64,000 nucleotides of DNA from Nematopogon swammerdamellus (lineage: Eukaryota; Arthropoda; Insecta; Lepidoptera; Adelidae): assembly GCA_946902875.1 (NCBI GenBank), contig OX336350.1:18032048-18096047 (forward strand), in the 5' to 3' direction. The notes beneath the pieces are model-generated. The model ran no database searches. It was not told where the DNA came from and saw nothing but the letters and a program-made list of their open reading frames with translations. Each line of letters begins with the position of its first letter. Position 1 is the first letter of the stretch. Below are positions 1 to 10,460 of this stretch, piece by piece. The translations under genes were made by a program, and so were the position numbers.

Positions 1-539
1 TGTACATAAGTATAGTAAGTATAAGACCCAAACACGGACGTGTAGCGTAGTAGAATTTAAATTTTGGGGTTCATTTTTGTGGAACGAATTTGGAAAATAA
101 AAAATACGTTTTTAAGTGCATCATGTGACATATCAATGAAATGCTCGTTATAAGAAATACAAATATTTTTTTTTTATAATATTAAAAGATCTTAAAGAAA
201 ATATTTGTCGTGTGTGTTTCTCTTATAGCTCACAGGAAAACGTGAACGAAAATTCTACGTCTTAAAGTTCTCACGGAAAACGGAATTACGGAATTAGTAC
301 GAAACCCTCTCCACGCGAGTTCGACTAACAACTTCACAGCTTTTTCCCTTTTGTTTCTTTTTCACGTGTTTTTTTTTCAGATCACTGCCACTGCATGGGG
401 CTACTTTCTGATAGATTCGAGTGTACGAATATAGTAGGGTGGATTTACGATATATTTTCTAAAATATTTCTTTTCTGAATCCTCCCTTCCTTAAAACCAT
501 TCAATAAAAAGACCTAAAGGAAAAAAAATCGACAAAAAG
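1..539. other. unassigned AT-rich DNA
   Basis: No coding potential, RNA gene or repeat family shared with the rest of the window was recognised. Short T and A runs occur. Confidence 0.4.
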
Positions 540-745
540 GTCACTGTCTATTTATTGACACCTCTTTTAATGATACCGACATACCGCTACTCGGTATCTC
601 GACAATCGGGGTAAGCAGAGTTTTCGGTGTTGTGCTGCAAGAGCTCTGGTAAATTACAGCACGACACCGACCACCATGTTTAGCAAAGTATTAGGACAAG
701 ATAACTATCAAACAGCAAGTAAGGCACGAAGACCCACAAGCTGCA
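540..745 (-). repeat. interspersed repeat D (hairpin-bearing, LINE-associated)
   Basis: One of four related copies (also near 15030-15180, 35590-35765, 48705-48800). Its signature is a hairpin: GGTGTTGTGCTG on one arm and CAGCACGACACCGACCAC on the other. It ends in a block containing GCAGCAAGTAAGGCACG. In two places it lies close to CR1-like LINE tails, so it may be a LINE untranslated region. That link is inference. Confidence 0.5.
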
Positions 746-1003
746 TTTTTTTTATGTAATCCGATATGGGTGGCTGAGTCGGAGGGGCCAAAGCACATAC
801 TCCGATCAGCCAATGTCACCTCCGAGAAGGTAGGTGCCATACCGGAGACTTCCCTGGATTGCTGGCTATACTGGACTAGAGGAGAACACAGCCGAGGCTG
901 CTTGCTATGCGGCGGTCTTACATACCGTAGGGTGGTACCAACCCAGTCGGCTACAATTTGAGCCTACCACCTAGTAAGGGCCAAGGGCACAGAACCCTAA
1001 AAA
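746..1003 (-). mobile_element. SINE B (tRNA-type), 5'-truncated
   Basis: Minus-strand copy. The poly(A) tail appears as the T run at 746-753, followed by the family's 3' region (CATACCGGATTACAT when read on the minus strand). The shared core with ACTAGGTGGTAGG lies at the other end. The tRNA-like head is missing, so the copy is 5'-truncated. Open frames across it are incidental. Confidence 0.85.
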
Positions 1004-1419
1004 TGGTTTTCACTACGTTGTTTCGCACAACCTAAAGAGTCTTTTCCTCATGACGTCAACCCCTCGTTCCTGTTGAAACTACCTGCTGTGTCAGTTTTCC
1101 CCTTCAGTCTCAATTCTATACCTTTGAATCCCTTACATCTAACGAAAACTCCCTCGATTTAACACTGTTAGCACGCCCCAGACATCCGTATAACCGGGTG
1201 AGGTGACGCAGAAGAAACCTCGGGCTGCGATGAAGCGTTTACCTGCCGCCGGCACCTCGTTACCCGGATATCCGACACACGCCGGATATCCGGCGCCTGG
1301 GAACCCGGGCATGTGTTGCGACTTTCGGTTTAGATACGCCGGAATATATGGCGCGCTGTTACTCATGCCCATATTGTATACAGACCTTGTAATTTTGGCG
1401 TGTCCTTTTAAGCTACGAA
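1004..1419. other. unassigned DNA
   Basis: No gene was recognised. Around 1255-1310 there are short self-complementary CCGGATATCC/CCGGGC stretches. Short open frames on both strands overlap here and show no family features. Confidence 0.35.
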
Positions 1420-1537
1420 TTGAAGTGAAATGGAATGAAGGGAAGCACTGACATGGCAACTAGTTCACCCGGTGTTATCGCCTGACATCGCGGATGTTGT
1501 AGGTGATGTAGCCAACCGTGTCAGTTTCCATAAAAAA
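1420..1537 (+). mobile_element. SINE A (5S/tRNA-type), 3' fragment
   Basis: Contains the SINE A tail: GAAGCACTGACATGGCA, then TTCACCCGGTGTTAT, then GATGTAGCCAACCGTG, ending CCATAAAAAAA. Head and core are absent. Confidence 0.8.
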
Positions 1538-1675
1538 ATATTAAATGTTATAAATTATTTTGTAAAAAAAATTACGTCTTTTTCGCACGAAATTTACAGA
1601 ACATTAATCTACAGTAACACACTTCCACATCCCGAAGGTATACAATTAAAATGGCCAATATCATTATTAAAGACC

Positions 1676-1930
1676 AGCTTTTGCCCGCGGCTCCGCTCGC
1701 GTGAAATTCGTATTTAAAAAGAAGAAAGTAAGTAAGCCCGCTACCGTACTTTTATTTCGGCGCGCGGAACAATTATGTTTGTATGAGAGTCACATCTTAG
1801 CGTATCAGAACTGAATTTTATTTAGCCTATCCTGTGTCTCATATAGTTAAATGTGCCTGTATTAAGTTTTATCGAATTCGGATGATCGGTTTAAGAGTTA
1901 TGGAGGAACATACATACATACAGAAGATAT
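1676..1930. mobile_element. Helitron-like terminus plus interspersed repeat H
   Basis: AGCTTTTGCCCGCGGCTCCG at the left is the inverted form of the hairpin-plus-AGCT end seen at 35040 and 48170, typical of lepidopteran Helitron-like 3' ends (established pattern, assignment inferred). The following ~200 bp recurs inverted at 27110-27320; both contain the GTTTAAGAGTTATGGAGGA motif and a CATA microsatellite. Confidence 0.5.
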
Positions 1931-2039
1931 TTCTAAAAATGGTCATTTTATTTTTATTTTAATCGTCAATTTAGTTTAGTAAAAGTTAAATCCAAATTTT
2001 AAAAACCGCCCGAACCATAAAATGTTGTAAATAATTTGC

Positions 2040-2145
2040 GTTTACTTACTTAAAGGAGTCGGTAGACCACTAAGTAAATAAAATATAAAAACTCAGAGCT
2101 GCGCGGATATTACTTAGCGGTCCTCCGACTCCATTAAGTAAGTAA
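2040..2145. repeat. short hairpin MITE
   Basis: Nearly palindromic 105 bp. TTTACTTACTTAAAGGAGTC at the left is matched by GACTCCATTAAGTAAGTAAA at the right. A second inner pairing, GGTAGACC against GGTCCTCC, lies around an AT-rich centre. No protein is encoded. Confidence 0.6.
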
Positions 2146-2164
2146 ACGAAAATTATTTTTTACT

Positions 2165-2360
2165 TTTTAAGGGTTGGGACTTAAATTAGATTACACCAGC
2201 TTTCTAATAAAAAAAACCGCATGCAAATCGGTCAATCCGTTTGGGAGCTATGATGTCACAGCCAGACACACCCATACACATATATACTTATATGTGATGG
2301 GTGTTTATACACCCATACACATATAACTTATAACACCCCACCGTTTGCGTCGGGGATTAA
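2165..2360 (+). repeat. interspersed repeat F
   Basis: Shared with 38975-39235. Common motifs are ATCCGTTTGGGAGCTA, CAGACACACCC, ACTTATAACACCCC and TCGGGGATTAAAAAT or its variants. Non-coding; class unknown. Confidence 0.55.
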
Positions 2361-3132
2361 AAATAATGAAGAATGAAGAAATACATTTTAACAAAAGAGA
2401 CAGCGCGAGCGAGATCCTGTCAACCGACAAACCCACAGATAACTCATCTTCATTAGCCGCCCCGCCGCACAGTGCAACCAAAATACGATTTTGCGGACAT
2501 CGCTTGATTTCTCCGAAACTTTTCAAGATAATGCTCTGAAATTTTGCATGAATAATCTTGAATAGTTTAGCTACTAATTCTGTAAATTAAAAAAAAATCA
2601 GCAATAGGATTTATATTTATTTTAATTTGAAATTCAAAATATGCGCTGTGTGTAAGATTTTTTTTTTTTGGGTTTCCAGGTACCTATTTATTTTATTTAT
2701 TCAGGAAAGGTTAAAAATTCAAATATAGAAATTTAAATGCTTTTTATTTAGTTTTACAACAGTTTTGTATTATGTATTTATATTAAGTTTGCATAAAAGA
2801 TCGCATGCTTAGGCGGAGAAGCCTATGTTCATCAGTGACCGAGGACAGATAATGGTGCCGAGCTGACGGTGATATTGATGATATATATGAATTCATAACA
2901 TCGATAGTATATTTAAATTTGTATATTTTTTATTAAAAACAAGAGTAATCATAATCATAACTAGAAAATTAATTAAACAAAATTATAATTAAACTTTCGA
3001 AATTCAATTAGTACTAAAATTAAATCTACATAATTATATTTTTTTTATTAAAAAGTAAAGAAAAAATAAATGAAATAAGGAACTACGTTTAAAAATAAAC
3101 TAGAGAAAATACATTCGTAATGAGTGACATAG
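2361..3132. other. unassigned AT-rich DNA
   Basis: Nothing recognised apart from homopolymer runs. A short open frame (2345-2539) begins inside repeat F and has no recognisable motif. Confidence 0.35.
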
Positions 3133-3133
3133 T

Positions 3134-3412
3134 CATGGATCTACTGCAGCGAAACATTGATTTTTTTTTATTTCTTAAGATAAATTAGACAAGATAAGTA
3201 CCTTATTTAATTATGTACTATTCTAAACTCTATTTACTTCAGGTGCACATTCCGCCAAGTCTTGATCGTCGCTCGCTCTCCGGATGTAAACGATTCTCCA
3301 ATTACTTCCGTACTTTTTGTGTCAATAATATATTATATATTCTTTTAATGGTAAAGAATTGTCTCGTAATAAAACGTAAAAATCAATGCTTCGCTGCAGT
3401 AGATCCATGGCT
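3134..3412. mobile_element. MITE with ~30-bp terminal inverted repeats
   Basis: ATGGATCTACTGCAGCGAA at 3136-3154 is matched at the right end by TTCGCTGCAGTAGATCCAT, and the pairing extends to about 30 bp with two mismatches. The interior is AT-rich and non-coding. Superfamily is not assignable because the target duplication is unclear. Confidence 0.65.
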
Positions 3413-4505
3413 TCAGTATGCACATAGCCGTGTTAAAACAAAATAATAAAATGTTGTTAAAGTTCTTCACTCTTATACTAAATGATTTTTCATATCTTAA
3501 ACCACAAAAAATAAAGGTACTATAGTACAGGCTATGTATACATATTATGCTATATACCTATTAGGTATAAAGATATAGTGCATGATGTATAAAATAATTT
3601 CTACTGTGAGATCTTAATAAACTAATATCAAAGTAAATTAGAATTAAAGGTGACTCGTTAAAATATATATTTTAAAATACTCGACCCCCAATAAGTTATT
3701 TTATTAGACGTATGTAATAGTGCTCATTGTGATGTTGTTATAAGAACAGTATAACACCATAAATAATACAATACTGTGATGTGGTGTGTCACCAAAACAA
3801 AGAGCGGCCGTTTTGAGCGTAAGGCGCGGCTAGGCGCGATCGTAAACAAACATAAAAAGTATATAAGATATGGCTGCATATGGCTACCATTTTCATACTG
3901 GCTAAAGTCCAATAGCTAATCTATAACGTAGCAATAATCATTTCTTGGACCGTTTTGGACTTTTTACTTTCTTGATGTTTAAATATTTCACTTCAGATTA
4001 TTTGATAGATTCTCTAAAATCACTCTATAAAAATTACGTTATTTAGTAAAATGGCCATATGCTTACATTTATATATATATTCTGTGATATACTATTAGAA
4101 CCCATTATTACCCAAAAGTTATAAATATTAAATAAGGAAGGCGACAGAAAATAATACATTTCACCGTATTTAATGCAATACATTGAAATTTCCTGGCAGA
4201 GGTCTTTTCCGGATTAAATTAAAAAATGTTAGAGTATTGTGAAAAAAATTAAAGCTATTCCTTGTTATAGCTATGATCCTGTAGAATGGGCGATAGTAAT
4301 TATTTTTTGGATTCTGAGACATTTGAGAAAATGTCAAACGTCCGGACTTTTCTTCGGGACGCTGCACTGTGCGCCGCCGCCGTCTGCGACGCGGGCAGCC
4401 AAGCAATGCACATTGCGCTGTCATATGTGAAAATAATTCTTGTAAGTATGCGTTATATATATGTCGCTCTCGTGAAGGAAAACACATGGCGTGAAACACG
4501 CAAAG
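3413..4505. other. unassigned AT-rich DNA
   Basis: No gene or shared repeat recognised. Small overlapping frames on both strands near 4170-4530 partly run into the neighbouring SINE. Confidence 0.35.
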
Positions 4506-4750
4506 GTATTTTTTTATGGATACTGACAAGGTTGGCTACATCACCTACAACATCCGTGATGTCAGCCCATAACACCGGATGAACTAGGTGCCATGTCATT
4601 GCTTCCCTACATTTCATGTCGGCTACACTGAACTGGACGAAAAACACGAACTATTTACATAGCCGTTTCGACCGACATTTCATTCAACCCGGTCGGGATA
4701 AACCCTACCACCTAGTAAGGTAAGGAGGGAAGGGGCCTACAGTTTTTATA
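4506..4750 (-). mobile_element. SINE A (5S/tRNA-type), head missing
   Basis: Minus-strand copy: T run, ATGGATACTGACAAGGTTGG, the tail region, then core CCTACCACCTAGTAAGG and CCTACAGTTTTTA. The 5S-like head is lost. Confidence 0.85.
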
Positions 4751-4754
4751 GGCA

Positions 4755-4890
4755 GGTACTGCAGCGCATATTCTGTGAAAATTTCAACAGGCTACCTATT
4801 ACGGTTCAAGAGATACAGCCCTCGGACAGACAGATAGACAGGCAGACAGGCAGACGGCGTAGGCTTAGTTAAAGGGTCCTGAAACGCTAA
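4755..4890 (+). repeat. microsatellite-associated element, fragment
   Basis: Contains GAAAATTTCAACAGGCTACC, TACGGTTCAAGAGATACAGC and a GACA-type microsatellite followed by GGCGTAGGCTTAGT. The same order occurs, in either orientation, at 34130, 39810, 42110, 51690 and 51910. Confidence 0.7.
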
Positions 4891-4987
4891 AAATACCTAT
4901 AACAAAAAAATATTGGACTTTCATTTCTCCACTTTATTTATGAAGGACTGCAGGTAGTGGATATGCATGACCCGGGAAGGCTAACAT

Positions 4988-6925
4988 CAGTACCCTTAAC
5001 ACGATATTTAACCTACTCCGCGTACCGCAGTTTTTAAGGATAAACTTAAGAAGATTCTTTTTGAATCTCAGCGTGGCTGAGTAGGAAAATTTATTTATCC
5101 TCTCAAATTTATCCTTTCAATATTATTGTTTCGGTTTTGTTCGTTTCTACTTATCTATTATTATAATTATAAGATTTCTAAAATGTGTTATGTATGTACC
5201 TATTGTGTTGTTTGGTTATTCACTAGTGTTTTATTCTTTGCTTTGTTGTGTTTTAATCATTTATTTATGTGTGAGACTTGACTGGGTTTGTATTAGGAAT
5301 TAGGAATTAGAATTAGTTTTATATAATAGATACAGATAATTATGTAATTGTACTACTATAGAGTACGGTGTAGTCTTAGGATTTGCTTAGTTAATTTTTT
5401 GGGCATAGCGTTTGGGTTATATATATAAGGGTAGTTATTTTCTTATTTGTTAAGTATTATTTTATATTGGGTGTGGCTTAAAACCAGCGATTCCATGTAG
5501 CTACCTAGCTATATGGAGTCACATGCTGTGTCACATCCTTTTCCGGTCATGGGGGTGGGCCACAGATCAGAGAAGTATTTGTATGTATATCTTTATTCTT
5601 TAGGCTAGCTTCATATTGTCAACTTGTTATTTTAAGGTGTATTTATTGTACTGCCTCGTGATCGAGAATTAAACGTTTTTTACTTTACTTACTTACTTTT
5701 TACTTACTACGCTACACCGTGTTCTCCGCATCATTTCGTATGGAGAAACGGAGCAGCGCCTCTAGTGATAGATTTGCGACATAAAAAATGATGAGGAGAA
5801 CACGGCGCAGCGTAGTACGCGGTGTAGGTTAAATCTCGTGATAAGGGCACAGTACCCTAATCACGAGATTTAACCTACTCCGCGTACTACGCTACGCCGT
5901 GTTCTCCGCATCATTTCGTATGGAGAAACGGAGCAGCGCCTCTAGTGATAGATTTGCGACATACAAAATGATGAGGAGAACACGGCGCGCACCGTAGTAC
6001 GCGGTGTAGGTTAAATCTCGTGATAAGGGCACAGTACCCTAATCACGAGATTTAACCTACTCCGCGTACTACGCTACGCCGTGTTCTCCGCATCATTTCG
6101 TATGGAGAAACGGAGCAGCGCCTCTAGTGATAGATTTGCGACATAAAAAATGATGAGGAGAACACGGCGCGCACCGTAGTACGCGGTGTAGGTTAAATCT
6201 CGTGATAAGGGCACAGTACCCTTATCACGAGATTTAACCTACTCCACGTACTACGCTACGCCGTGTTCTCCGCATCATTTCGTATGGAGAAACGGAGCAG
6301 CGGCTCTAGTGATAGATTTGCGACATACAAAATGATGAGGAGAACACGGCGCAGCGCAGTACGTGGTGTAGGTTAAATCTCGTGATAAGGGCACAGTACC
6401 CTAATCACGAGATTTAACTTACTCCGCGTACTACGCTACACCGTGTTCTCCGCATAATTTCGTATGGCGAAACGGAGCAGCGCCTCTAGTGATAGATTTG
6501 CGACATACAAAATTATGAAGAGAACATGGCGCAGCGTAGTACGCGGTGTAGGTCAAATCTCGTGATAAGGGCACAGTACCCTAATAACGAGATTTAACCT
6601 ACTCCGCGTACTACGCTACACCGTGTTCTCCGCATCATTTCGTATGGAGAAACGGAGCAGCGCCTCTAGTGATAGATTTGCGACATACAAAATGATGTGG
6701 AGAACACGGCGCAGCGTAGTACGCGGTGTAGGTTAAATCTCGTGTTAAGGGCACAGTACCCTAATCACGAGATTTAACCTACTACGCTACGCCGTGTTCT
6801 ACGCATAATTTTGTATGGAGAAACGAAGTTCGCAAATCTATCACTAGAGGCGCTGCTTCGTTTCTCCGTACAAAATGATGCGGAGAACACGGCGGCGCGG
6901 CGTAGCGTAGTACGCGGTGTAGTAC
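4988..6925. repeat. ~180-bp palindromic satellite array, seven units plus a detached piece
   Basis: Seven units begin at GTTCTCCGC (5721, 5901, 6083, 6265, 6445, 6625) or its variant GTTCTACGC (6796), so spacings are 180, 182, 182, 180, 180 and 171 bp. Each unit holds two hairpins. One has CGCCGTGTTCTCC/GGAGAACACGGCG arms. The other has GTAGGTTAAATCTCGTGAT pairing with ATCACGAGATTTAACCTAC around GGGCACAGTACCC. A detached piece at 4988-5025 matches the unit end, so the array once continued left. Units differ by few bases. Non-coding. Confidence 0.9.
5026..5700 (+). mobile_element. 5'-truncated LINE (CR1-like) 3' end inserted in the satellite
   Basis: Begins in a frame ending VFKDKLKKILFESQRG-stop, like the FKxKLKKxL tail of CR1/Jockey-group ORF2. 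It continues through a 3' UTR with TTAAAACCAGCG and GCTGTGTCACATCC, ending in a CTTA-rich simple tail. The longer LINE at 21.5-27 kb has the same UTR arrangement (TTAAAATCAGCG, GCTGTGTCAGGTCC). Satellite sequence lies on both sides, so this copy inserted into the array. Confidence 0.65.
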
Positions 6926-8382
6926 AGATCTAGCAAGCCTAGTTCTGGCAAGCCGATACACACGCGAGTGTTACAGCGCATGGTAAGCTTTTAATAGAAT
7001 GCGAGCAAATTGAATCGTAGCGACTTTACGGGCGCATCAAATACTTTGTTCGCTGTAATTAAAGCAGGCCCGAGCCCCTTAATCTGGGGTCTGCAATTTA
7101 GTAAAAGCGATATAAACTGGCTTTATTGCAGGAGACGCGGAGCCGACCTAGCGCGGCGGCCGATGCTACGCCATTGATGGCCCTTAGTGATGTCGGCTAA
7201 GTGTATCGATGCGAGCTCTTCAATTGCGACTCTTCCAGATTTGAAATTCGGGTTTAAAGCTCCGGATGACCTAATTGAATTGATATTGCAATTGATGACC
7301 TAATTGAATTGATATTGCAAGTGATGACCTAATTACTACAGCATCAAAATGCCGCACCGCGCGGCACTGATTGAATAGCGAAGCGAGCGCTTGTTTTATA
7401 GTATTTGTTCAAAGTTTGTTAAACCAATTTACATTACACGAATATCCAAATCTGTCAAAAGAAGTAAAATTTTATCTTACATCATCTGCAATTAGTATAA
7501 ACTCAAAATAATGTTTTAGAAAGCTGAAATTTCGAAACAAAGAGAGTATTTCGGAGTATTTAGGACCATTTCGTAGTACGTTTGTGATTTCTTTTCACAT
7601 ATTAATTGACATAAATAAAAATAAAAAACTGTCACCAACTTTTAAACATGGTCAACTTTTAGACATAATTTTTAATATATATATTTTTGACATTCGTTGA
7701 ACAAAAAACCGAAACCAGAATGTGGCAAATTTTGCAAATTGTGCCTCACGCTGTAGCACCGCAGTCTTAAATTAATCCAGCCGGTTCAAGTGCATTTGGT
7801 TTTTGTCATGTTTGACGTGTGTACGCATGTACCTATGTTACAACATGCAAGTGTACGTGCAGTACCAACAATAAATTGTGTTACATACAACGTACCTTTG
7901 GTATTTCTGAACGCATTCCTATTCTAATGCATAATGTGCATGCCTAGTCTAATGAATAAAGAATTAATAATTTACACCTTTTAATGAACATTGAACATGA
8001 ATTATGTTATTTCATGTATTGTTCAAAAAATATAATACAAATCAGTTTAAAATATAATGATAAAATGAAACACAAATAAATTATGGTGAAAAACTAACAC
8101 AATATTCAACATAATTATTTATCAAATCGACAATTGACAAGAACATTCCTCTTACCGTTCTTTATAACCAAATATATCTTTATCGATATAAACTATCGAC
8201 CCCACCGCAGCCCTGCGTTCAGCGCGGCTCGCAGGCGCGCCGGAAATGAACTGCGCGGATAGGAAATGGCACCTCCCTCCCTCATCCCGCACCCCCCAGT
8301 ACATCACTTGACCTGCAATCCGCAACCACCCCGCTCGCTCACTCGTTTGTTGCACCGCAGCGCTGGCCACTTGAACCTTAGT
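6926..8382. other. mostly unassigned DNA; short 29-bp repeat
   Basis: At 7265-7334 the motif GATGACCTAATTGAATTGAT repeats about 2.4 times at 29-bp spacing. The GCCGATACACAC near 6951 recurs roughly inverted as GGCTAAGTGTATCG near 7194. Otherwise nothing recognised. Confidence 0.4.
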
Positions 8383-8434
8383 GCGATCTATATACTTACT
8401 GTCGTTAGAAAGTAATTCACACTTGAACCTTATT
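8383..8434. repeat. isolated unit of the 52-bp repeat
   Basis: Same 52-bp motif as the array at 11905-12160 (GTGCGATCTATATACTTACT followed by GTCGTTAGAAAGTAATTC). A single copy stands here about 3.5 kb away, followed by a T-rich run. Confidence 0.6.
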
Positions 8435-8860
8435 TTTTTTTATTTTTTTTTTTTTTATTTCACGGACAACACAACAGCTTTAAACATAACAACACAAATA
8501 ATAAACAAGAACTAATAGTAACTAATCTAAAGCCTACCTCTATTGCCACAAAGTAAAAATCTAATTATTTAGAGTATGGCTTAATACTAAAATTATATCA
8601 TATCATTACTAACAAGAACAAATTACACACTATGCTACAATTACTGTAAAATAAACCCACCACCCAAATAAACAAGAGTTACAATATAAACAAACTAACA
8701 AATACTTAACTATCATTTAGGAATTTTTTTTTTTATATATTTTTTTTTCTTTATTTTCACGTTTTTTGATACATATTTACATTAATTTTATATAATTATA
8801 AAATAAAATACCTATACAAAATTAATACAAACAGACAAAAACAAAAAACGGTATTCTCGC

Positions 8861-9084
8861 CGGCGGCGGGAGGCGGACCTCCCGGTGTTGCACACCATGC
8901 GAGGTGCTGCGCCGGTGGTGGTGGGGCCGCGCCACGAGTCAGTAAGCCTGGAGGCGCTATACATAGGAGGACAGGGGTAGCCGCGCGTCGGCGCACACGC
9001 GCCAGCGCGTCAGTCTAGCGCCGGCGACCGATCTTAGTCTCCGTCCGCCGCTCAGGCGGAGCGAACGTGCGCGTCTGTCACAAA
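8861..9084 (+). promoter_or_regulatory. CpG-rich 5' region of the THAP gene
   Basis: Sharp change from AT-rich DNA to a CpG- and GC-rich block (CGCCGGCGGCGGGAGG near 8859, then many GCG/CGC) ending just before the THAP start codon. A small hairpin of CTCCGTCCGCC with GGCGGAG lies near 9040-9061. No TATA box is obvious. Read as promoter plus 5' UTR from position and composition; the start site is not determined. Confidence 0.5.
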
Positions 9085-9164
9085 ATGCCTCATTGTGCAG
9101 TGCTTTGGTGCAAAAAGTCGTCGAAAAATTCAAACTTGAACACAGATGGAGTCACCTTTCACGA
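9085..9164 (+). CDS. THAP-domain zinc-finger protein, first coding exon
   Basis: ATG at 9085 lies in CACAAAATGCC, a good insect start context. The exon encodes MPHCAVLWCKKSS, a short polar linker, then DGVTFH and two bases of the next codon. It stops at a canonical donor GA|GTAAGT (GT at 9165-9166). This matches the N-terminus of THAP domains: Met-Pro, Cys4 and Cys9 as the first zinc ligands, and a conserved Phe-His before the FP motif. THAP domains are C2CH DNA-binding modules in nuclear regulators and P-element-type transposases. The last zinc ligands (Cys and His) must lie in a later exon. An acceptor in the right phase exists at 9210-9211, giving RRKYVWRAL, but the intron would be only 47 bp and the FP motif would be missing, so exon 2 is unresolved. 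Host THAP gene versus domesticated transposase cannot be decided. Confidence 0.72.
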
Positions 9165-9850
9165 GTAAGTACTTTCATTCAATTTGATAGCATTTTTCGC
9201 TTGAATTTCAGTAACAAACATCGGCGTAAATATGTATGGAGAGCTCTTTTCTGCTTACCCACCATAGGTCGACTATCGTGTTGGATGCAGTTAGCTCTTG
9301 TAATTTTTTTTGTTTATTGATAAATATGTATGTTAAATGTATACAGATATTTCATGCATTCTGCCTTATTGCCAAAGGACATTTCTTCTAGTCAACCTCA
9401 GCAGGTTTCCTCGTTCAATATTCGTTTATCGCGCTTTTTTCATTCAACCAGTACCTACCGGTTTTTACTTTTGAGCGACTCTAAAGGAATTAATTTCTTT
9501 AGGTCATGCGTCTACCGGGAATTAGTCTTGTTATGCTTAGCATTAACAAAATTAATTCATAATGAATACCCCGTTAGCATTTAGCACTGCTAAGCGCCCT
9601 GATGAATAAAAATTAATGCTAAATGCTAAGCAATAATCACATTTAATTTTAATTAGCATTGCTGTTTCGTTCGTAAAACTTTGTTGGTTCGTTTGTTTTG
9701 GAACGCACAAAGCAATGAAGTATGTGCTATTTATCTATGGTACTGCTAAATGCTAAATGCTATATAGCGCCTGCGCTCCGCTGCTAGCTAGCTAGCTAGC
9801 ATCTAAATGCGAAATGCGATGCGATCATGCGAGTGAGGGGTCGGAATTAT
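9165..9850. other. probable intron and low-complexity DNA
   Basis: Follows the THAP donor. Contains repeated GCTAAATGCTAA-type words between 9570 and 9760 and a GCTA microsatellite at about 9781-9800. No second THAP exon is recognised with confidence. Confidence 0.45.
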
Positions 9851-10460
9851 CATCTGTCACGTGATCATTAGTTTTGGTCATATCTACAGAACCACTGGAC
9901 TTAGACCCATCGTGTTGGTACTCAAACTGAACGTCTCGGTGAGATCTACCCATCTGTCACGTGATAATTTGTTTTGGTCATATCTCGAGAACCACTGAAC
10001 TTAGACCCATCGTGTTGGTACTCAAACTGAACGTCTCGATGAGATCTACCCATCTATCACGTGATAATTTGTTTTGGTCATATCTCGAGAACCAATGGAC
10101 TTAGACCCATCGTGTTGGTACTCAATCTGAACGTCTCGATGAGATCTATCCATCTGTCACATTAACTATTGTTTTGGTCATAACTCGAGAACCACTGGTG
10201 CTAGACCCATCGTGTTGGTACTCAAACTTCAGGTCTCGGTGAGATCTATCCATCTGTCACATGAACTTTTGTTTTGGTCATAACTCGAGAACCACTGGTG
10301 CTAGACCCATCGTGTTGGTACTCAAACTTCAGGTCTCGGTGAGATCTATCCATCTGTCACATGAACTTTTGTTTTGGTCATAACTCGAGAACCACTGGTG
10401 CTAGACCCATCGTGTTGGTACTCAAACTTTAGGTCTCGGTGAGATCTATCCATCTGTTGC
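9851..10460. repeat. 100-bp tandem repeat array, six copies
   Basis: CATCTGTCAC or close variants start at 9851, 9951, 10051, 10151, 10251, 10351 and (partial) 10451, an exact 100-bp period with almost no indels. Units contain CTCGAGAACCACTGG and GGTGAGATCTATC. The last three units are nearly identical, consistent with recent duplication. The AACTCGAGAACCACTG segment also lies in the Helitron-like elements at 34838 and 47940. Confidence 0.92.

Noticed and set aside
7265..7334. Short 29-bp repeat as a functional site
   Set aside because: Only 2.4 copies, simple sequence; no further evidence.
9851..10460. CRISPR-like repeat-spacer array
   Set aside because: Units are contiguous 100-bp repeats without unique spacers and the genome is eukaryotic. 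The same applies to the 84-, 52-, 48- and 21-bp arrays.
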